Assembly (NCBI GenBank): GCA_009746045.1
Contig: RPFO01000019.1
Span: 1-64,000 of the forward strand
Reading direction: 5' to 3'
Source: Mesostigma viride
Taxonomy: Eukaryota; Streptophyta; Mesostigmatophyceae; Mesostigmatales; Mesostigmataceae
DNA length: 64,000 nt
Below the pieces are notes generated by a model, which saw nothing but the letters and a program-made list of their open reading frames with translations, was not told the origin of the DNA and ran no database searches. Of this stretch, positions 38,801 through 49,573 are shown in pieces (positions within the stretch are counted from its first letter, which is position 1; the number at the start of each line of letters is the position of its first letter). A program made the position numbers and the translations under genes.

Positions 38801-39018
38801 GGGCGGTACTGTTTCCCCATAACCTTCACAACCGCACCTGGCAGCCGCTCAAGCGCCCTCAAGCCTACTGCAGTTTTCGTGTTTTCAGTCTTGTGATTGT
38901 TGTCCTTCAGCAAGTATTCCATTGCGCTGGCCATGTCGAGGGCAAGTTGGTTGCCCTTGATCTCGACGTACTTGAGACTTAGGTCTTTGTTGTGCGCTTC
39001 ACCTGCATCCGCGCGCAT
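35872..39018 (-). CDS. Multi-exon transposase-like protein
   Basis: Three minus-strand exons are visible: 39,018 (or 39,002, after an acceptor ATGCAG)-37,854; 37,597-36,842; 36,539-35,872. Donors ACG|GTAAGC, AAC|GTAAGT and ACG|GTACGT and acceptors TTGCAG fit, and all joins keep phase. Exon 1 has RDLCACEKHV and CLEGTCNECG, a Cys/His zinc site. Exon 2 has VVVLMDYSENY, WISWSDNCKEQF and SCAGHGKGESDGEGGTVK; the D...D...D/E order suggests an RNase H-like (DDE-type) fold. Exon 3 has a cysteine group CFSCAECREGKWTTC and a YWLAKV...WVMYVKYFE segment that resembles a small beta-barrel reader domain. From memory, animal genomes carry similar poorly named proteins with C-x-C-x2-H, D-x2-ENY and HGK-x3-DG motifs. 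Two frame breaks occur: an extra base near 38,015-38,045 and a lost base in a ten-C run at 36,107-36,116. Start and end exons are uncertain. Confidence 0.7.
36587..36733. repeat. Four palindromes in an intron of the transposase-like gene
   Basis: Exact CCAACGGCCGTTGG copies at 36,587, 36,629, 36,678 and 36,720, 42-49 bp apart, within the intron 36,540-36,841. Each is preceded by TTTCC(C/A)A(A/G)CT or TTTCTCAACT and followed by a short variable piece. The first two and the last two alternate, as if a 91-bp pair had been duplicated. Confidence 0.9.
37618..37851. repeat. 117-bp tandem duplication carrying a palindrome, in an intron
   Basis: The segment starting GCGCACCATGGATTGACC and ending TGCAAATATACATGC is present twice head to tail, and each copy has one palindrome (37,670-37,683 and 37,788-37,801). 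The two copies are nearly identical. They make up almost the whole intron 37,598-37,853. Confidence 0.92.
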
Positions 39019-39088
39019 ACAGAATCCAGACGAAGTTTTGACTTTTTATCAAATTATTGCTTTCCAACAATTACCCAATTTGTAGGTC

Positions 39089-39599
39089 CCAACGGCCGTT
39101 GGACCCCTGAAAGTACGCCTGAAACACGCCAACACATGCATTTTCGACACCCAACGGCCGTTGGACCCCCGAAAGTGGGCCTGAAACACGCCAACACATG
39201 CATTTTCGACACCCAACGGCCGTTGGACCCCAGAAAGCGGGCCGAAAACACGCCAACACATGCATTTTCGACACCCAACGGCCGTTGGACCCCTGAAAGT
39301 GGGCCTGAAACACGCCAACACATGCATTTTCGACACCCAACGGCCGTTGGACCCCTGAAAGCGGGCCGAAAACACGCCAACACATGCATTTTCTACACCC
39401 AACGGCCGTTGGACCCCTGAAAGTGGGCCTGAAACACGCCCTTTACATGCATTTTCGACACCCAACGGCCGTTGGACCCCTGAAAGCGGGCCGAAAACAC
39501 GCCAACACATGCATTTTCGACGTCCAACGGCCGTTGGGCCCCTGAAAGCGGGCCGGAAACACGCTAACACATGCATTTTAGACACCCAACGGCCGTTGG
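39089..39599. repeat. Nine palindromes at 62-bp spacing
   Basis: Copies of CCAACGGCCGTTGG start at 39,089, 39,151, 39,213, 39,275, 39,337, 39,399, 39,462, 39,524 and 39,586: eight steps of 62, 62, 62, 62, 62, 63, 62 and 62. Between them lies GACCCCTGAAAG(T/C)(G)GGCC(T)GAAA followed by CACGCCAACACATGCATTTTCG with small changes. A decayed half copy follows at about 39,674-39,704. The array sits upstream (on the minus strand) of exon 39,018 of the transposase-like gene, so probably within an intron or 5-prime leader. Confidence 0.95.
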
Positions 39600-39639
39600 A
39601 CCCCTGAAAGCGGGCCGAAAACTCGCCAACACCTGCATT

Positions 39640-40330
39640 TTTTACACGCCAGGATGTGAATTTCCGAATCCCAACGCACTTTTTATAACCTTAACGACCG
39701 TTGGAACCCAGAAATTCGACTGAAATGTTTCCATAACACACGTAACAACAAATTTGGTGGTCAACAACCCCGTAAATCCGTAACCCTGCACGCACCCGCC
39801 GCCATAGCTCTTGTTCGCAGCAGGTGGGCCCTGAAGACGCCTTTTGGTCTTGCACCTGTTGGTTACAATTGCATGGCATACCAGCAATATATTGCACATA
39901 GCATTGTATTTCACACAATTATTATATTCATGCCACAAATAATAATAATAAATTGTATTAAACATAGGGGGGCAGGTTGCATATTCGTTTCATTGCAGTC
40001 TAATATCAACATATTAAAAATTTCCATGCCCATAAACATTTTTGATATAGCTATTAGGTTGCTAATTATATTAAATCTTACCAGCCGTGTAGTGGTTTGC
40101 GGATTGCTTTATAGGCTTGCCACACCAACCCAAAAAAAATGTTACGACGGGAGTTGAACCCGGGCCTACTAGACGTGTTCACGAGGTACTACGAGGATCA
40201 GCCAAGAATCTGTCCCGTACCGGTGTGGTTCACCAGTTCCGCACACTAGCATGGTCTCCGCGTCGCGCTCGTTCATTAAATTTCGGAGAAATTTTGCCTG
40301 CTTATATACGTTTTTGAAGCCCCTCGGCGT
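39640..40330. other. AT-rich spacer, possible upstream exon
   Basis: 39,870-40,080 is AT-rich without repeats I recognise. On the minus strand about 39,770-39,870 encodes a basic stretch (CKTKRRLQGPP) that could be an upstream exon of the transposase-like gene, but I cannot place splice sites with confidence. A Pol III-like box is listed separately. Confidence 0.35.
40131..40215 (-). ncRNA. Possible tRNA-derived (Pol III) element
   Basis: On the minus strand GGGTTCAACTCCC matches the Pol III B-box/T-arm consensus, a TTGGCTGATCC string about 50 bases upstream resembles an A box, and a run of eight T follows 14 bases after the B box, as a Pol III terminator would. I could not fold a good cloverleaf: the acceptor ends do not pair. 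A SINE or a decayed tRNA fits better than a working tRNA. Confidence 0.35.
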
Positions 40331-40333
40331 CGC

Positions 40334-40525
40334 GCCGTGAAAAGCTTCCTCCGCCAGGCGTCCAATCAGGTAGCAGGAATGTGAAAAAATGGGCTCGAGC
40401 TGTGTGCAGCGCCGCGTCCATGTGGCGCCACACGGCGTCAGCGTCGCGCGTGAAAAGCTTCCTCCGCCAGGCGTCCAATCAGGTAGCAGGAATGTGAATG
40501 GGCTCGAGCTGTGTGCATCTCCGCG
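40334..40525. repeat. About 115-bp direct duplication
   Basis: GTGAAAAGCTTCCTCCGCCA through GGGCTCGAGCTGTGTGCA occurs at about 40,338-40,410 and again at 40,450-40,518, with the first copy carrying extra A bases after GAATGTGAA. It is a simple tandem duplication next to the GC hairpins. Confidence 0.85.
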
Positions 40526-40553
40526 TCACAGTTGCGACTGCAAGTATTTTTCA

Positions 40554-40635
40554 GCGCGGCGCCGTCCCGGCGCCGCGCCATATCGTTTGGCGCGTAAATT
40601 TTTTTCCCGCGCGCGGCGCCTTTTAGGCGCCGCGC
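40554..40635. repeat. Two GC-rich perfect hairpins
   Basis: First: GCGCGGCGCCG (40,554-40,564), loop TCC, CGGCGCCGCGC (40,568-40,578), an 11-bp perfect stem. Second: GCGCGGCGCC (40,611-40,620), loop TTTTA, GGCGCCGCGC (40,626-40,635), a 10-bp perfect stem. Both are followed by CAT(A/T)(T/C)C(G/A)TTTG(G)CGCGT, so the hairpin plus its tail is a repeated unit of about 57 bp. Such structures resemble small foldback repeats. Confidence 0.9.
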
Positions 40636-41103
40636 CATTCCATTTGCGCGTCGGCATACCAGCACCAGGGAATTTGAATTGCAGGTGCTGCGTTGGCGCT
40701 TTCCAGCCCTCCTGGAAGACCGACACCGTGGATGCACCTTGCACCCGAGCATCAACGGCGGGTATTCGCGACATCGGCCGAAAGTGACAACGATATTAGC
40801 AACCCGACAGCCATATTCGACTGAGCAACGCCATTGTGTGCAGCCGAAGAGTGTGAAAAGAGGTGAGCAATGGCGGTGGTTGTACATGGATGCTTTTGAC
40901 AGATAGTTGTCCACAAGCAGCTCGATGACGGGGGAGTGTGAGACAGATAATTTCGTCGCTTTTTTGGTGTCGTGGTGCCGGTCGCTGACGGGGGAGTGTG
41001 AGTGTTTTTGTCGGTTCTCGTTTGGTTGCAGGGATTTGCGAGCAAGCCGAGACCATCGATTGGATTGGTAAGCCCCACTTGTTCATTTGTGTGAATCCAA
41101 GCA

Positions 41104-41310
41104 TTATTGAAGCAGGCTGTCGCAAATGTTTTCGTTTCTGGGTTGCGCCATAGCTGCGTTGCTGGGTTTTCTTGCCATGGCAGCGCCATATGATCTTTCC
41201 CCCGGCTCCCATTCTTGGTTACTAACGTCAACGTCCTTGCTGCTTCCTTTGGTGCTTGATCTGCCTTGGTGTCGTGCCTCCGTTTGGTGGCCGGTGGTCA
41301 CGGGATGCAC
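41104..41310 (-). pseudogene. Possible gene fragment with a KDVxVSNQE motif
   Basis: A minus-strand frame of 68 codons contains SSKDVDVSNQEWEPGE. The protein encoded at 49,139 begins MEKDKDVSVSNQEREAVE. The two share KDV-x-VSNQE-x-E while their DNA differs at third positions and in serine codons (AGT versus TCG), which is what selection on protein would leave. This suggests a real coding fragment. Three further truncated copies of the 5-prime portion lie in the 29-bp array. No function is known to me. Confidence 0.4.
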
Positions 41311-44300
41311 AACAACGCTATCAGTTTTCTTCCACCCGCCGCCGCTGCCCCAGGCCGGCCCCCATTAAAAAATAAAAACAGAAAAAAAGGTACGAATGGC
41401 AGCTGAACCCCTCGGTATTTATGCATGCCAGCACCCCCCCTCGGTATTTATGCATGCCAGCACCCCCATTCTTGGTTACTAACGTCAACGTCCTTGCTGC
41501 TTCCTTTGGTGCTTGATCTGCCTTGGTGTCGTGCCTCCGTTTGGTGGCCGGTGGTCACGGGATGCACAACAACGCTATCAGTTTTCTTCCACCCGCCGCC
41601 GCTGCCCCAGGCCGGCCCCCATTTAAAAATAAAAACAGAAAAAAAGGTACGAATGGCAGCTGAACCCCTAGGTATTTATGCATGCCAGCACCCCCCCTCG
41701 GTATTTATGCATGCCAGCACCCCCCCTCGGTATTTATGCATGCCAGCACCCCCCCTCGGTATTTATGCATGCCAGCACCCCCCTCGGTATTTATGCATGC
41801 CAGCACCCCCCCTAGGTATTTATGCATGCCAGCACCCCCCCTAGGTATTTATGCATGCCAGCACCCCCCTCGGTATTTATGCATGCCAGCACCCCCCTCG
41901 GTATTTATGCATGCCAGCACCCCCCCCTAGGTATTTATGCATGCCAGCACCCCCCCTCGGTATTTATGCTTGCCAGCACCCCCCCTCGGTATTTATGCAT
42001 GCCAGCACCCCCCCTAGGTATTTATGCATGCCAGCACCCCCCCTAGGTATTTATGCATGCCAGCACCCCCCTCGGTATTTATGCATGCCAGCACCCCCCC
42101 TAGGTATTTATGCATGCCAGCACCCCCCCTCGGTATTTATGCTTGCCAGCACCCCCCCCTCGGTATTTATGCATGCCAGCACCCCCCCTAGGTATTTATG
42201 CATGCCAGCCCCCCCTTCTAGGTATTTATGCATGCCAGCACCCCCCCTCGGTATTTATGCATGCCAGCACCCCCCTCGGTATTTATGCATGCCAGCACCC
42301 CCCCTAGGTATTTATGCATGCCAGCACCCCCCCTAGGTATTTATGCATGCCAGCACCCCCCCTAGGTATTTATGCATGCCAGCACCCCCCCTAGGTATTT
42401 ATGCATGCCAGCACCCCCCCTCGGTATTTATGCTTGCCAGCACCCCCCCTCGGTATTTATGCATGCCAGCACCCCCCCTAGGTATTTATGCATGCCAGCA
42501 CCCCCCCTAGGTATTTATGCATGCCAGCACCCCCCCTAGGTATTTATGCATGCCAGCACCCCCCTCGGTATTTATGCATGCCAGCACCCCCCCTAGGTAT
42601 TTATGTATGCCAGCACCCCCCCTAGGTATTTATGCATGCCAGCACCCCCCCTCGGTATTTATGCATGCCAGCACCCCCCCTAGGTATTTATGCATGCCAG
42701 CACCCCCCCCTAGGTATTTATGCATGCCAGCACCCCCCCTCGGTATTTATGCATGCCAGCACCCCCCCTCGGTATTTATGCATGCCAGCACCCCCCCTAG
42801 GTATTTATGCATGCCAGCACCCCCCCTCGGTATTTATGCATGCCAGCACCCCCCCTCGGTATTTATGCATGCCAGCACCCCCCCTAGGTATTTATGCATG
42901 CCAGCACCCCCCCTAGGTATTTATGCATGCCAGCACCCCCCCTAGGTATTTATGCATGCCAGCACCCCCCCTAGGTATTTATGCATGCCAGCACCCCCCC
43001 TCGGTATTTATGCTTGCCAGCACCCCCCCTCGGTATTTATGCATGCCAGCACCCCCATTCTTGGTTACTAACGTCAACGTCCTTGCTGCTTCCTTTGGTG
43101 CTTGATCTGCCTTGGTGTCGTGCCTCCGTTTGGTGGCCGGTGGTCACGGGATGCACAACAACGCTATCAGTTTTCTTCCACCCGCCGCCGCTGCCCCAGG
43201 CCGGCCCCCATTAAAAAATAAAAACAGAAAAAAAGGTACGAATGGCAGCTGAACCCCTAGGTATTTATGCATGCCAGCACCCCCCCTCGGTATTTATGCA
43301 TGCCAGCACCCCCCCTCGGTATTTATGCATGCCAGCCCCCCTTCTAGGTATTTATGCATGCCAGCACCCCCCTAGGTATTTATGCATGCCAGCACCCCCC
43401 TAGGTATTTATGCATGCCAGCACCCCCCCCTCGGTATTTATGCATGCCAGCACCCCCCCTAGGTATTTATGCATGCCAGCACCCCCCCTCGGTATTTATG
43501 CATGCCAGCACCCCCCCTAGGTATTTATGCATGCCAGCACCCCCCTCGGTATTTATGCTTGCCAGCACCCCCCCTCGGTATTTATGCATGCCAGCACCCC
43601 CATTCTTGGTTACTAACGTCAACGTCCTTGCTGCTTCCTTTGGTGCTTGATCTGCCTTGGTGTCGTGCCTCCGTTTGGTGGCCGGTGGTCACGGGATGCA
43701 CAACAACGCTATCAGTTTTCTTCCACCCGCCGCCGCTGCCCCAGGCCGGCCCCATTTAAAAATAAAAACAGAAAAAAAGGTACGAATGGCAGCTGAACCC
43801 CTAGGTATTTATGCATGCCAGCACCCCCCCTAGGTATTTATGCTTGCCAGCACCCCCCCCTCGGTATTTATGCATGCCAGCACCCCCCCTCGGTATTTAT
43901 GCATGCCAGCACCCCCCCTCGGTATTTATGCATGCCAGCACCCCCCCTAGGTATTTATGCATGCCAGCACCCCCCCTCGGTATTTATGCATGCCAGCACC
44001 CCCCCCTAGGTATTTATGCATGCCAGCACCCCCCCCTAGGTATTTATGCATGCCAGCACCCCCCCTAGGTATTTATGCATGCCAGCACCCCCCTCGGTAT
44101 TTATGCATGCCAGCACCCCCCCTCGGTATTTATGCATGCCAGCACCCCCCCTAGGTATTTATGCATGCCAGCACCCCCCCTAGGTATTTATGCATGCCAG
44201 CACCCCCCCTAGGTATTTATGCATGCCAGCACCCCCCCTAGGTATTTATGCATGCCAGCACCCCCCCTCGGTATTTATGCATGCCAGCACCCCCCTCGGT

Positions 44301-47290
44301 ATTTATGCATGCCAGCACCCCCCCTAGGTATTTATGCATGCCAGCACCCCCCCTCGGTATTTATGCATGCCAGCACCCCCCTCGGTATTTATGCATGCCA
44401 GCACCCCCCCTAGGTATTTATGCATGCCAGCACCCCCCCTAGGTATTTATGCATGCCAGCACCCCCCCTAGGTATTTATGCATGCCAGCACCCCCCCTAG
44501 GTATTTATGCATGCCAGCACCCCCCCTCGGTATTTATGCATGCCAGCACCCCCCCTAGGTATTTATGCATGCCAGCACCCCCCCCTAGGTATTTATGCAT
44601 GCCAGCACCCCCCTCGGTATTTATGCATGCCAGCACCCCCCCTAGGTATTTATGCATGCCAGCACCCCCCCTCGGTATTTATGCATGCCAGCCCCCCCCC
44701 TCGGTATTTATGCTTGCCAGCACCCCCCCTCGGTATTTATGCATGCCAGCACCCCCCTCGGTATTTATGCATGCCAGCACCCCCCCTAGGTATTTATGCA
44801 TGCCAGCCCCCCTTCTAGGTATTTATGCATGCCAGCACCCCCCCTAGGTATTTATGCATGCCAGCCCCCCCTTCTAGGTATTTATGCATGCCAGCACCCC
44901 CCCTCGGTATTTATGCATGCCAGCACCCCCCCTCGGTATTTATGCTTGCCAGCACCCCCCCTCGGTATTTATGCATGCCAGCACCCCCCCTCGGTATTTA
45001 TGCATGCCAGCACCCCCCCCTCGGTATTTATGCTTGCCAGCACCCCCCTCGGTATTTATGCATGCCAGCACCCCCCCTAGGTATTTATGCATGCCAGCAC
45101 CCCCCTCGGTATTTATGCATGCCAGCACCCCCCCCTAGGTATTTATGCATGCCAGCACCCCCCCTCGGTATTTATGCATGCCAGCACCCCCCCTCGGTAT
45201 TTATGCATGCCAGCACCCCCCTCGGTATTTATGCATGCCAGCACCCCCCTCGGTATTTATGCATGCCAGCACCCCCCCTCGGTATTTATGCATGCCAGCA
45301 CCCCCCTAGGTATTTATGCATGCCAGCACCCCCCCTCGGTATTTATGCATGCCAGCACCCCCCCTCGGTATTTATGCATGCCAGCACCCCCCTAGGTATT
45401 TATGCATGCCAGCACCCCCCCCTAGGTATTTATGCATGCTAACGACCCCCCCTAGTTATTTATGCATGCCAGCACCCCCCCCTAGGTATTTATGCATGCC
45501 AGCAACCCCCCCTAGGTATTTATGCATGCCAGCACCCCCCTAGGTATTTATGCATGCCAGCACCCCCCCTAGGTATTTATGCATGCCAGCCCCCCTTCTA
45601 GGTATTTATGCATGCCAGCACCCCCCCTAGGTATTTATGCATGCCAGCCCCCCCTTCTAGGTATTTATGCATGCCAGCACCCCCCCCTCGGTATTTATGC
45701 ATGCCAGCACCCCCCCTAGGTATTTATGCTTGCCAGCACCCCCCCTCGGTATTTATGCATGCCAGCACCCCCCCTAGGTATTTATGCATGCCAGCACCCC
45801 CCCTCGGTATTTATGCATGCCAGCACCCCCCCTAGGTATTTATGCATGCCAGCACCCCCCCTAGGTATTTATGCATGCCAGCACCCCCCCTAGGTATTTA
45901 TGCATGCCAGCACCCCCCTCGGTATTTATGCATGCCAGCACCCCCCCTAGGTATTTATGCATGCCAGCACCCCCCCTAGGTATTTATGCATGCCAGCACC
46001 CCCCCCTAGGTATTTATGCATACCAGCACCCCCCCTAGGTATTTATGCATGCCAGCACCCCCCCTCGGTATTTATGCATGCCAGCACCCCCCCTAGGTAT
46101 TTATGCATGCCAGCACCCCCCCTCGGTATTTATGCATGCCAGCACCCCCCCGACGTATTTATGCATGCCAGCACCCCCCCTAGGTATTTATGCATGCCAG
46201 CACCCCACCAAATTTTTTCATGCATGCCAGCACCCCCCCTAGGTATTTATGCATGCCAGCACCCCCCCTAGGTATTTATGCATGCCAGCACCCCCCCTCG
46301 GTATTTATGCATGCCAGCACCCCCCCTAGGTATTTATGCATGCCAGCACCCCCCCTAGGTATTTATGCATGCCAGCACCCCCCCTAGGTATTTATGCATG
46401 CCAGCACCCCCCCTCGGTATTTATGCATGCCAGCACCCCCCCTCGGTATTTATGCATGCCAGCACCCCCCCTCGGTATTTATGCTTGCCAGCACCCCCCC
46501 CTCGGTATTTATGCATGCCAGCACCCCCCCCTAGGTATTTATGCATGCCAGCACCCCCCTCGGTATTTATGCATGCCAGCACCCCCCCTCGGTATTTATG
46601 CATGCCAGCACCCCCCCTAGGTATTTATGCATGCCAGCACCCCCCCTAGGTATTTATGCATGCCAGCACCCCCCCTCGGTATTTATGCATGCCAGCACCC
46701 CCCCTAGGTATTTATGCATGCCAGCCCCCCCTTCTAGGTATTTATGCATGCCAGCACCCCCCCTCGGTATTTATGCATGCCAGCACCCCCCTCGGTATTT
46801 ATGCATGCCAGCACCCCCCCTAGGTATTTATGCATGCCAGCACCCCCCCTCGGTATTTATGCATGCCAGCACCCCCCCCTCGGTATTTATGCTTGCCAGC
46901 ACCCCCCCTAGGTATTTATGCATGCCAGCACCCCCCTCGGTATTTATGCATGCCAGCACCCCCCCTCGGTATTTATGCATGCCAGCACCCCCCCTAGGTA
47001 TTTATGCATGCCAGCACCCCCCCTCGGTATTTATGCATGCCAGCACCCCCCGACGTACTTATGCATGCCAGCACCCCCCCTAGGTATTTATGCATGCCAG
47101 CACCCCCCCTCGGTATTTATGCATGCCAGCACCCCCCCTCGGTATTTATGCATGCCAGCACCCCCCTAGGTATTTATGCATGCCAGCCCCCCCCCTAGGT
47201 ATTTATGCATGCCAGCCCCCCCCCGACGTATTTATGCATGCCAGCACCCCCCCTAGGTATTTATGCTTGCCAGCACCCCACCCTAACTAG
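41210..47290. repeat. 29-bp minisatellite (roughly 180-200 units) with embedded blocks
   Basis: The unit is TAGGTATTTATGCATGCCAG followed by CACCCCCCC (29 bp), with CTCGG alternating with CTAGG and the C run varying from five to eight. Rare variants are GCTTGCC, CGACGTATT (near 46,150, 47,050 and 47,225) and CCCCCTTCTAGG. Four blocks of about 202 bp, starting CATTCTTGGTTACTAACG and ending GCAGCTGAACCCCT, lie at 41,210-41,411, 41,467-41,669, 43,056-43,258 and 43,601-43,802. The first continues into unique upstream sequence and is therefore probably the source. Frames through the 29-bp unit are stop-poor and cycle through three phases; they are not genes. Confidence 0.97.
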
Positions 47291-47296
47291 GTATTT

Positions 47297-48515
47297 ATCC
47301 TTCCCTCCTTCCCTCCTTCCCTCCTTCCCTCCTTCCCTCCTTCCCTCCTTCCCTTCCGTTAATTAATTTCCCTCCTTCCCTCCTTCCCTCCTTCCTTCCT
47401 TCCCTCCTTCCCCCCTTCCTCCTTCCCTCCTTCCCTCCTTCCCTCCTTCCCTCCTTCCCTCCTTCCCTCCTTCCCTCCTTCCCTCCTTCCCTCCTTCCCT
47501 CCTTCCCTCCTTCCCTCCTTCCCTCCTTCCCTCCTTCCCTCCTTCCCTCCTTCCCTCCTTCCCTCCTTCCCTCCTTCCCTTCGGTTAATTAATTTCCCTC
47601 CTTCCCTCCTTCCCTCCTTCCTTCCTTCCCTCCTTCCCCCTTCCCTCCTTCCCTCCTTCCCTCCTTCCCTCCTTCCCTCCTTCCCTCCTTCCCTCCTTCC
47701 CTCCTTCCCTCCTTCCCTCCTTCCCTCCTTCCCTCCTTCCCTCCTTCCCTCCTTCCATCCTTCCCTCCTTCCCTCCTTCCCTCCTTCCCTCCTTCCCTCC
47801 TTCCCTCCTTCCCTCCTTCCCTCCTTCCCTCCTTCCCTCCTTCCCTCCTTCCCTCCTTCCCTCCTTCCCTCCTTCTCTCCTTCCCTCCTTCCCTCCTTCC
47901 CTTCTTCCCTTCCGTTAATTAATTTACCTCCTTCCCTCCTTCCCTCCTTCCTTCCTTGTTTCCCTCCTTCCCTCCTTCCCTCCTTCCCTCCTTCCCTCCT
48001 TCCCTTCTTCCCTTCCGTTAATTAATTTACCTCCTTCCCTCCTTCCCTCCTTCCTTCCTTGTTTCCCTCCTTCCCTCCTTCCCTCCTTCCCTCCTTCTCT
48101 CCTTCCCTCCTTCCCTCCTTCCCTTCTTCCCTTCCGTTAATTAATTTACCTCCTTCCCTCCTTCCCTCCTTCCCTCCTTCCCTCCTTCCCTCCTTCTCTC
48201 CTTCCCTCCTTCCCTCCTTCCCTTCTTCCCTTCCGTTAATTAATTTACCTCCTTCCCTCCTTCCCTCCTTCCTTCCTTGTTTCCCTCCTTCCCTACTTCC
48301 CTCCTGCCCTCCTTCCCTCCTTCCCTCCTTCCCTCCTTCCCTCCTTCCCTCCTTCCCTCCTTCCCTCCTTCCCTCCTTCCCTCCTTCCCTCCTTCCCTCC
48401 TTCCCTCCTTCCCTCCTTCCCTCCTTCCCTCCTTCCCTCCCTCCCTCCTCCCTCCCTCCCTCCCTCCCTCCCTCCCTCCCTCCCTCCCTCCCTCCCTTCC
48501 TCCCTCCCTCCCTCC
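47297..48515. repeat. Polypyrimidine tract (CCTTCCCT)n with periodic TTAATTAATTT breaks
   Basis: Over 1.2 kb the plus strand is almost only C and T, in CCTTCCCT octamers, changing to CCCT tetramers at the right end (48,430-48,515). The string CGTTAATTAATTT interrupts it near 47,357, 47,582, 47,913, 48,017, 48,135 and 48,233, and the segment after each break repeats, so there is a second level of tandem duplication of about 100-120 bp in the right half. Mirror-symmetric purine/pyrimidine DNA of this kind can form triplex (H-DNA). Confidence 0.97.
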
Positions 48516-49138
48516 GAGGGGGGGCATTTCATTGATCACTCCTTTTCCCTCCCTCCCACCTGCTGGACAACTTGGATTTAATTCTGTCACCCGGCACAAT
48601 TTTCTCACACGCATGTAGTGGTATTCTTATTTATCTCATGCCAACGGCCGTTGGACCTGAAAAACTAAATGTGGAAAATATGTAATCCTTGTAATTCTGA
48701 TTGCAACGTTTTTGCGCATTCCTTGCAGATTCCACGTCGCCACACAAGATTCGCGTCTGTCAACCACCTGCAAGGTACTTGTTTTATTATTATGCGTTTT
48801 TTGGGCAGTCGCTCCCTCTTCTGATTTTCTTGATGCCAACGGCCGTTGGACTTGCAAAATCAGTTTCCATCATTGCTGTTGTGATTTACGTGATGCCAAC
48901 GGCCGTTGGACCTCCAAAAAAAAGTTCTTGCCAATTTTTTTTGCGTTATTGATTATACGCCAGTTTTATCAGCCGTTGCATTACGACGTTTTTATCTCTA
49001 CTACATTGCTGTAATGCCAACGGCCGTTGGCGTTGTAAAATAAAATTGTACTCCGGCTGATGAATTAATCCGCCCCTGAAGGTACTAGGTTTACTTACAT
49101 TGGTTGTGCCAGTTGTGCTTCACGTGCAGTTTTTTTCA
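48516..49138. other. Intergenic spacer with four palindromes
   Basis: Palindrome copies at 48,641-48,654, 48,836-48,849, 48,896-48,909 and 49,017-49,030. All four are preceded by ATG or AATG (left context TGATGCC, CATGCC or AATGCC) and followed by a GNAAAA-like string. No gene is seen. Confidence 0.7.
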
Positions 49139-49393
49139 ATGGAGAAAGACAAGGACGTTTCGGTGTCGAACCAGGAGAGAGAGGCAGTTGAACGGGGGGC
49201 CAAAAAACCGCCAGCCGAAGTTGTTAGAGCGATTGAGAAATTTTGGGATTCAATTCCAGCCATGGTTGTGATGAAAAAAGATGATGTACAAGCTGAAGTG
49301 GACGAAATGCCGGCCTTAATTTCCGACGATGAAGGGGATGGTGTCAACTTTATTCAACCGGGAAACAAACGTAAACTGAAACGCAAAAAGTAG
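49139..49393 (+). CDS. Small acidic/basic hypothetical protein (84 aa)
   Basis: ATG at 49,139 lies eight bases after a possible splice acceptor GTGCAG. The 84-residue product begins MEKDKDVSVSNQE, has a central helix-like part (VVRAIEKFWDSIPAM), an acidic segment (SDDEGDG) and ends with a lysine/arginine-rich tail KRKLKRKK that could be a nuclear localisation signal. I recognise no family. The KDV-x-VSNQE motif recurs on the minus strand at 41,104-41,310. A MYND-type gene follows 180 bp downstream on the same strand. The coding assignment rests on composition and that cross-similarity. Confidence 0.55.
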   Translation: MEKDKDVSVSNQEREAVERGAKKPPAEVVRAIEKFWDSIPAMVVMKKDDVQAEVDEMPALISDDEGDGVNFIQPGNKRKLKRKK

Positions 49394-49573
49394 TGCGACC
49401 TAAGATGTTTTTAAATGTATATGCCAATTTAATGAAATCATTTTCTGAGGTTGTGAAGGACCTGACTGTTTTAAAAATGAATGATTACAATAAATTAGGC
49501 AAACACACTAATGGGAAAACGCGTTTTTTTGGCCGCGATGTAAATCTTTTTGGTCGTTTTTTCCCTGAAAAAG

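Noticed and set aside
39089-39599. CRISPR-like array (regular palindromic repeats with spacers)
   Set aside because: The spacers are nearly identical to each other, the repeats are short, there are no cas genes, and the DNA is eukaryotic.
40389-40787. 132-codon frame rich in Arg and Ala
   Set aside because: It reads through the duplicated segment and the GC hairpins; the opposite strand is equally open. No domain.
41682-47290. Repeated frames reading MHASTPPRYLCMPAPP through the 29-bp array
   Set aside because: The unit is 29 bp, so frames cycle, and the variable C run breaks them at random. No gene-like features.
48059-48618. Ser/Pro/Leu-rich or Gly/Arg/Glu-rich frames in the polypyrimidine tract
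   Set aside because: Direct translations of CCTTCCCT repeats on either strand.
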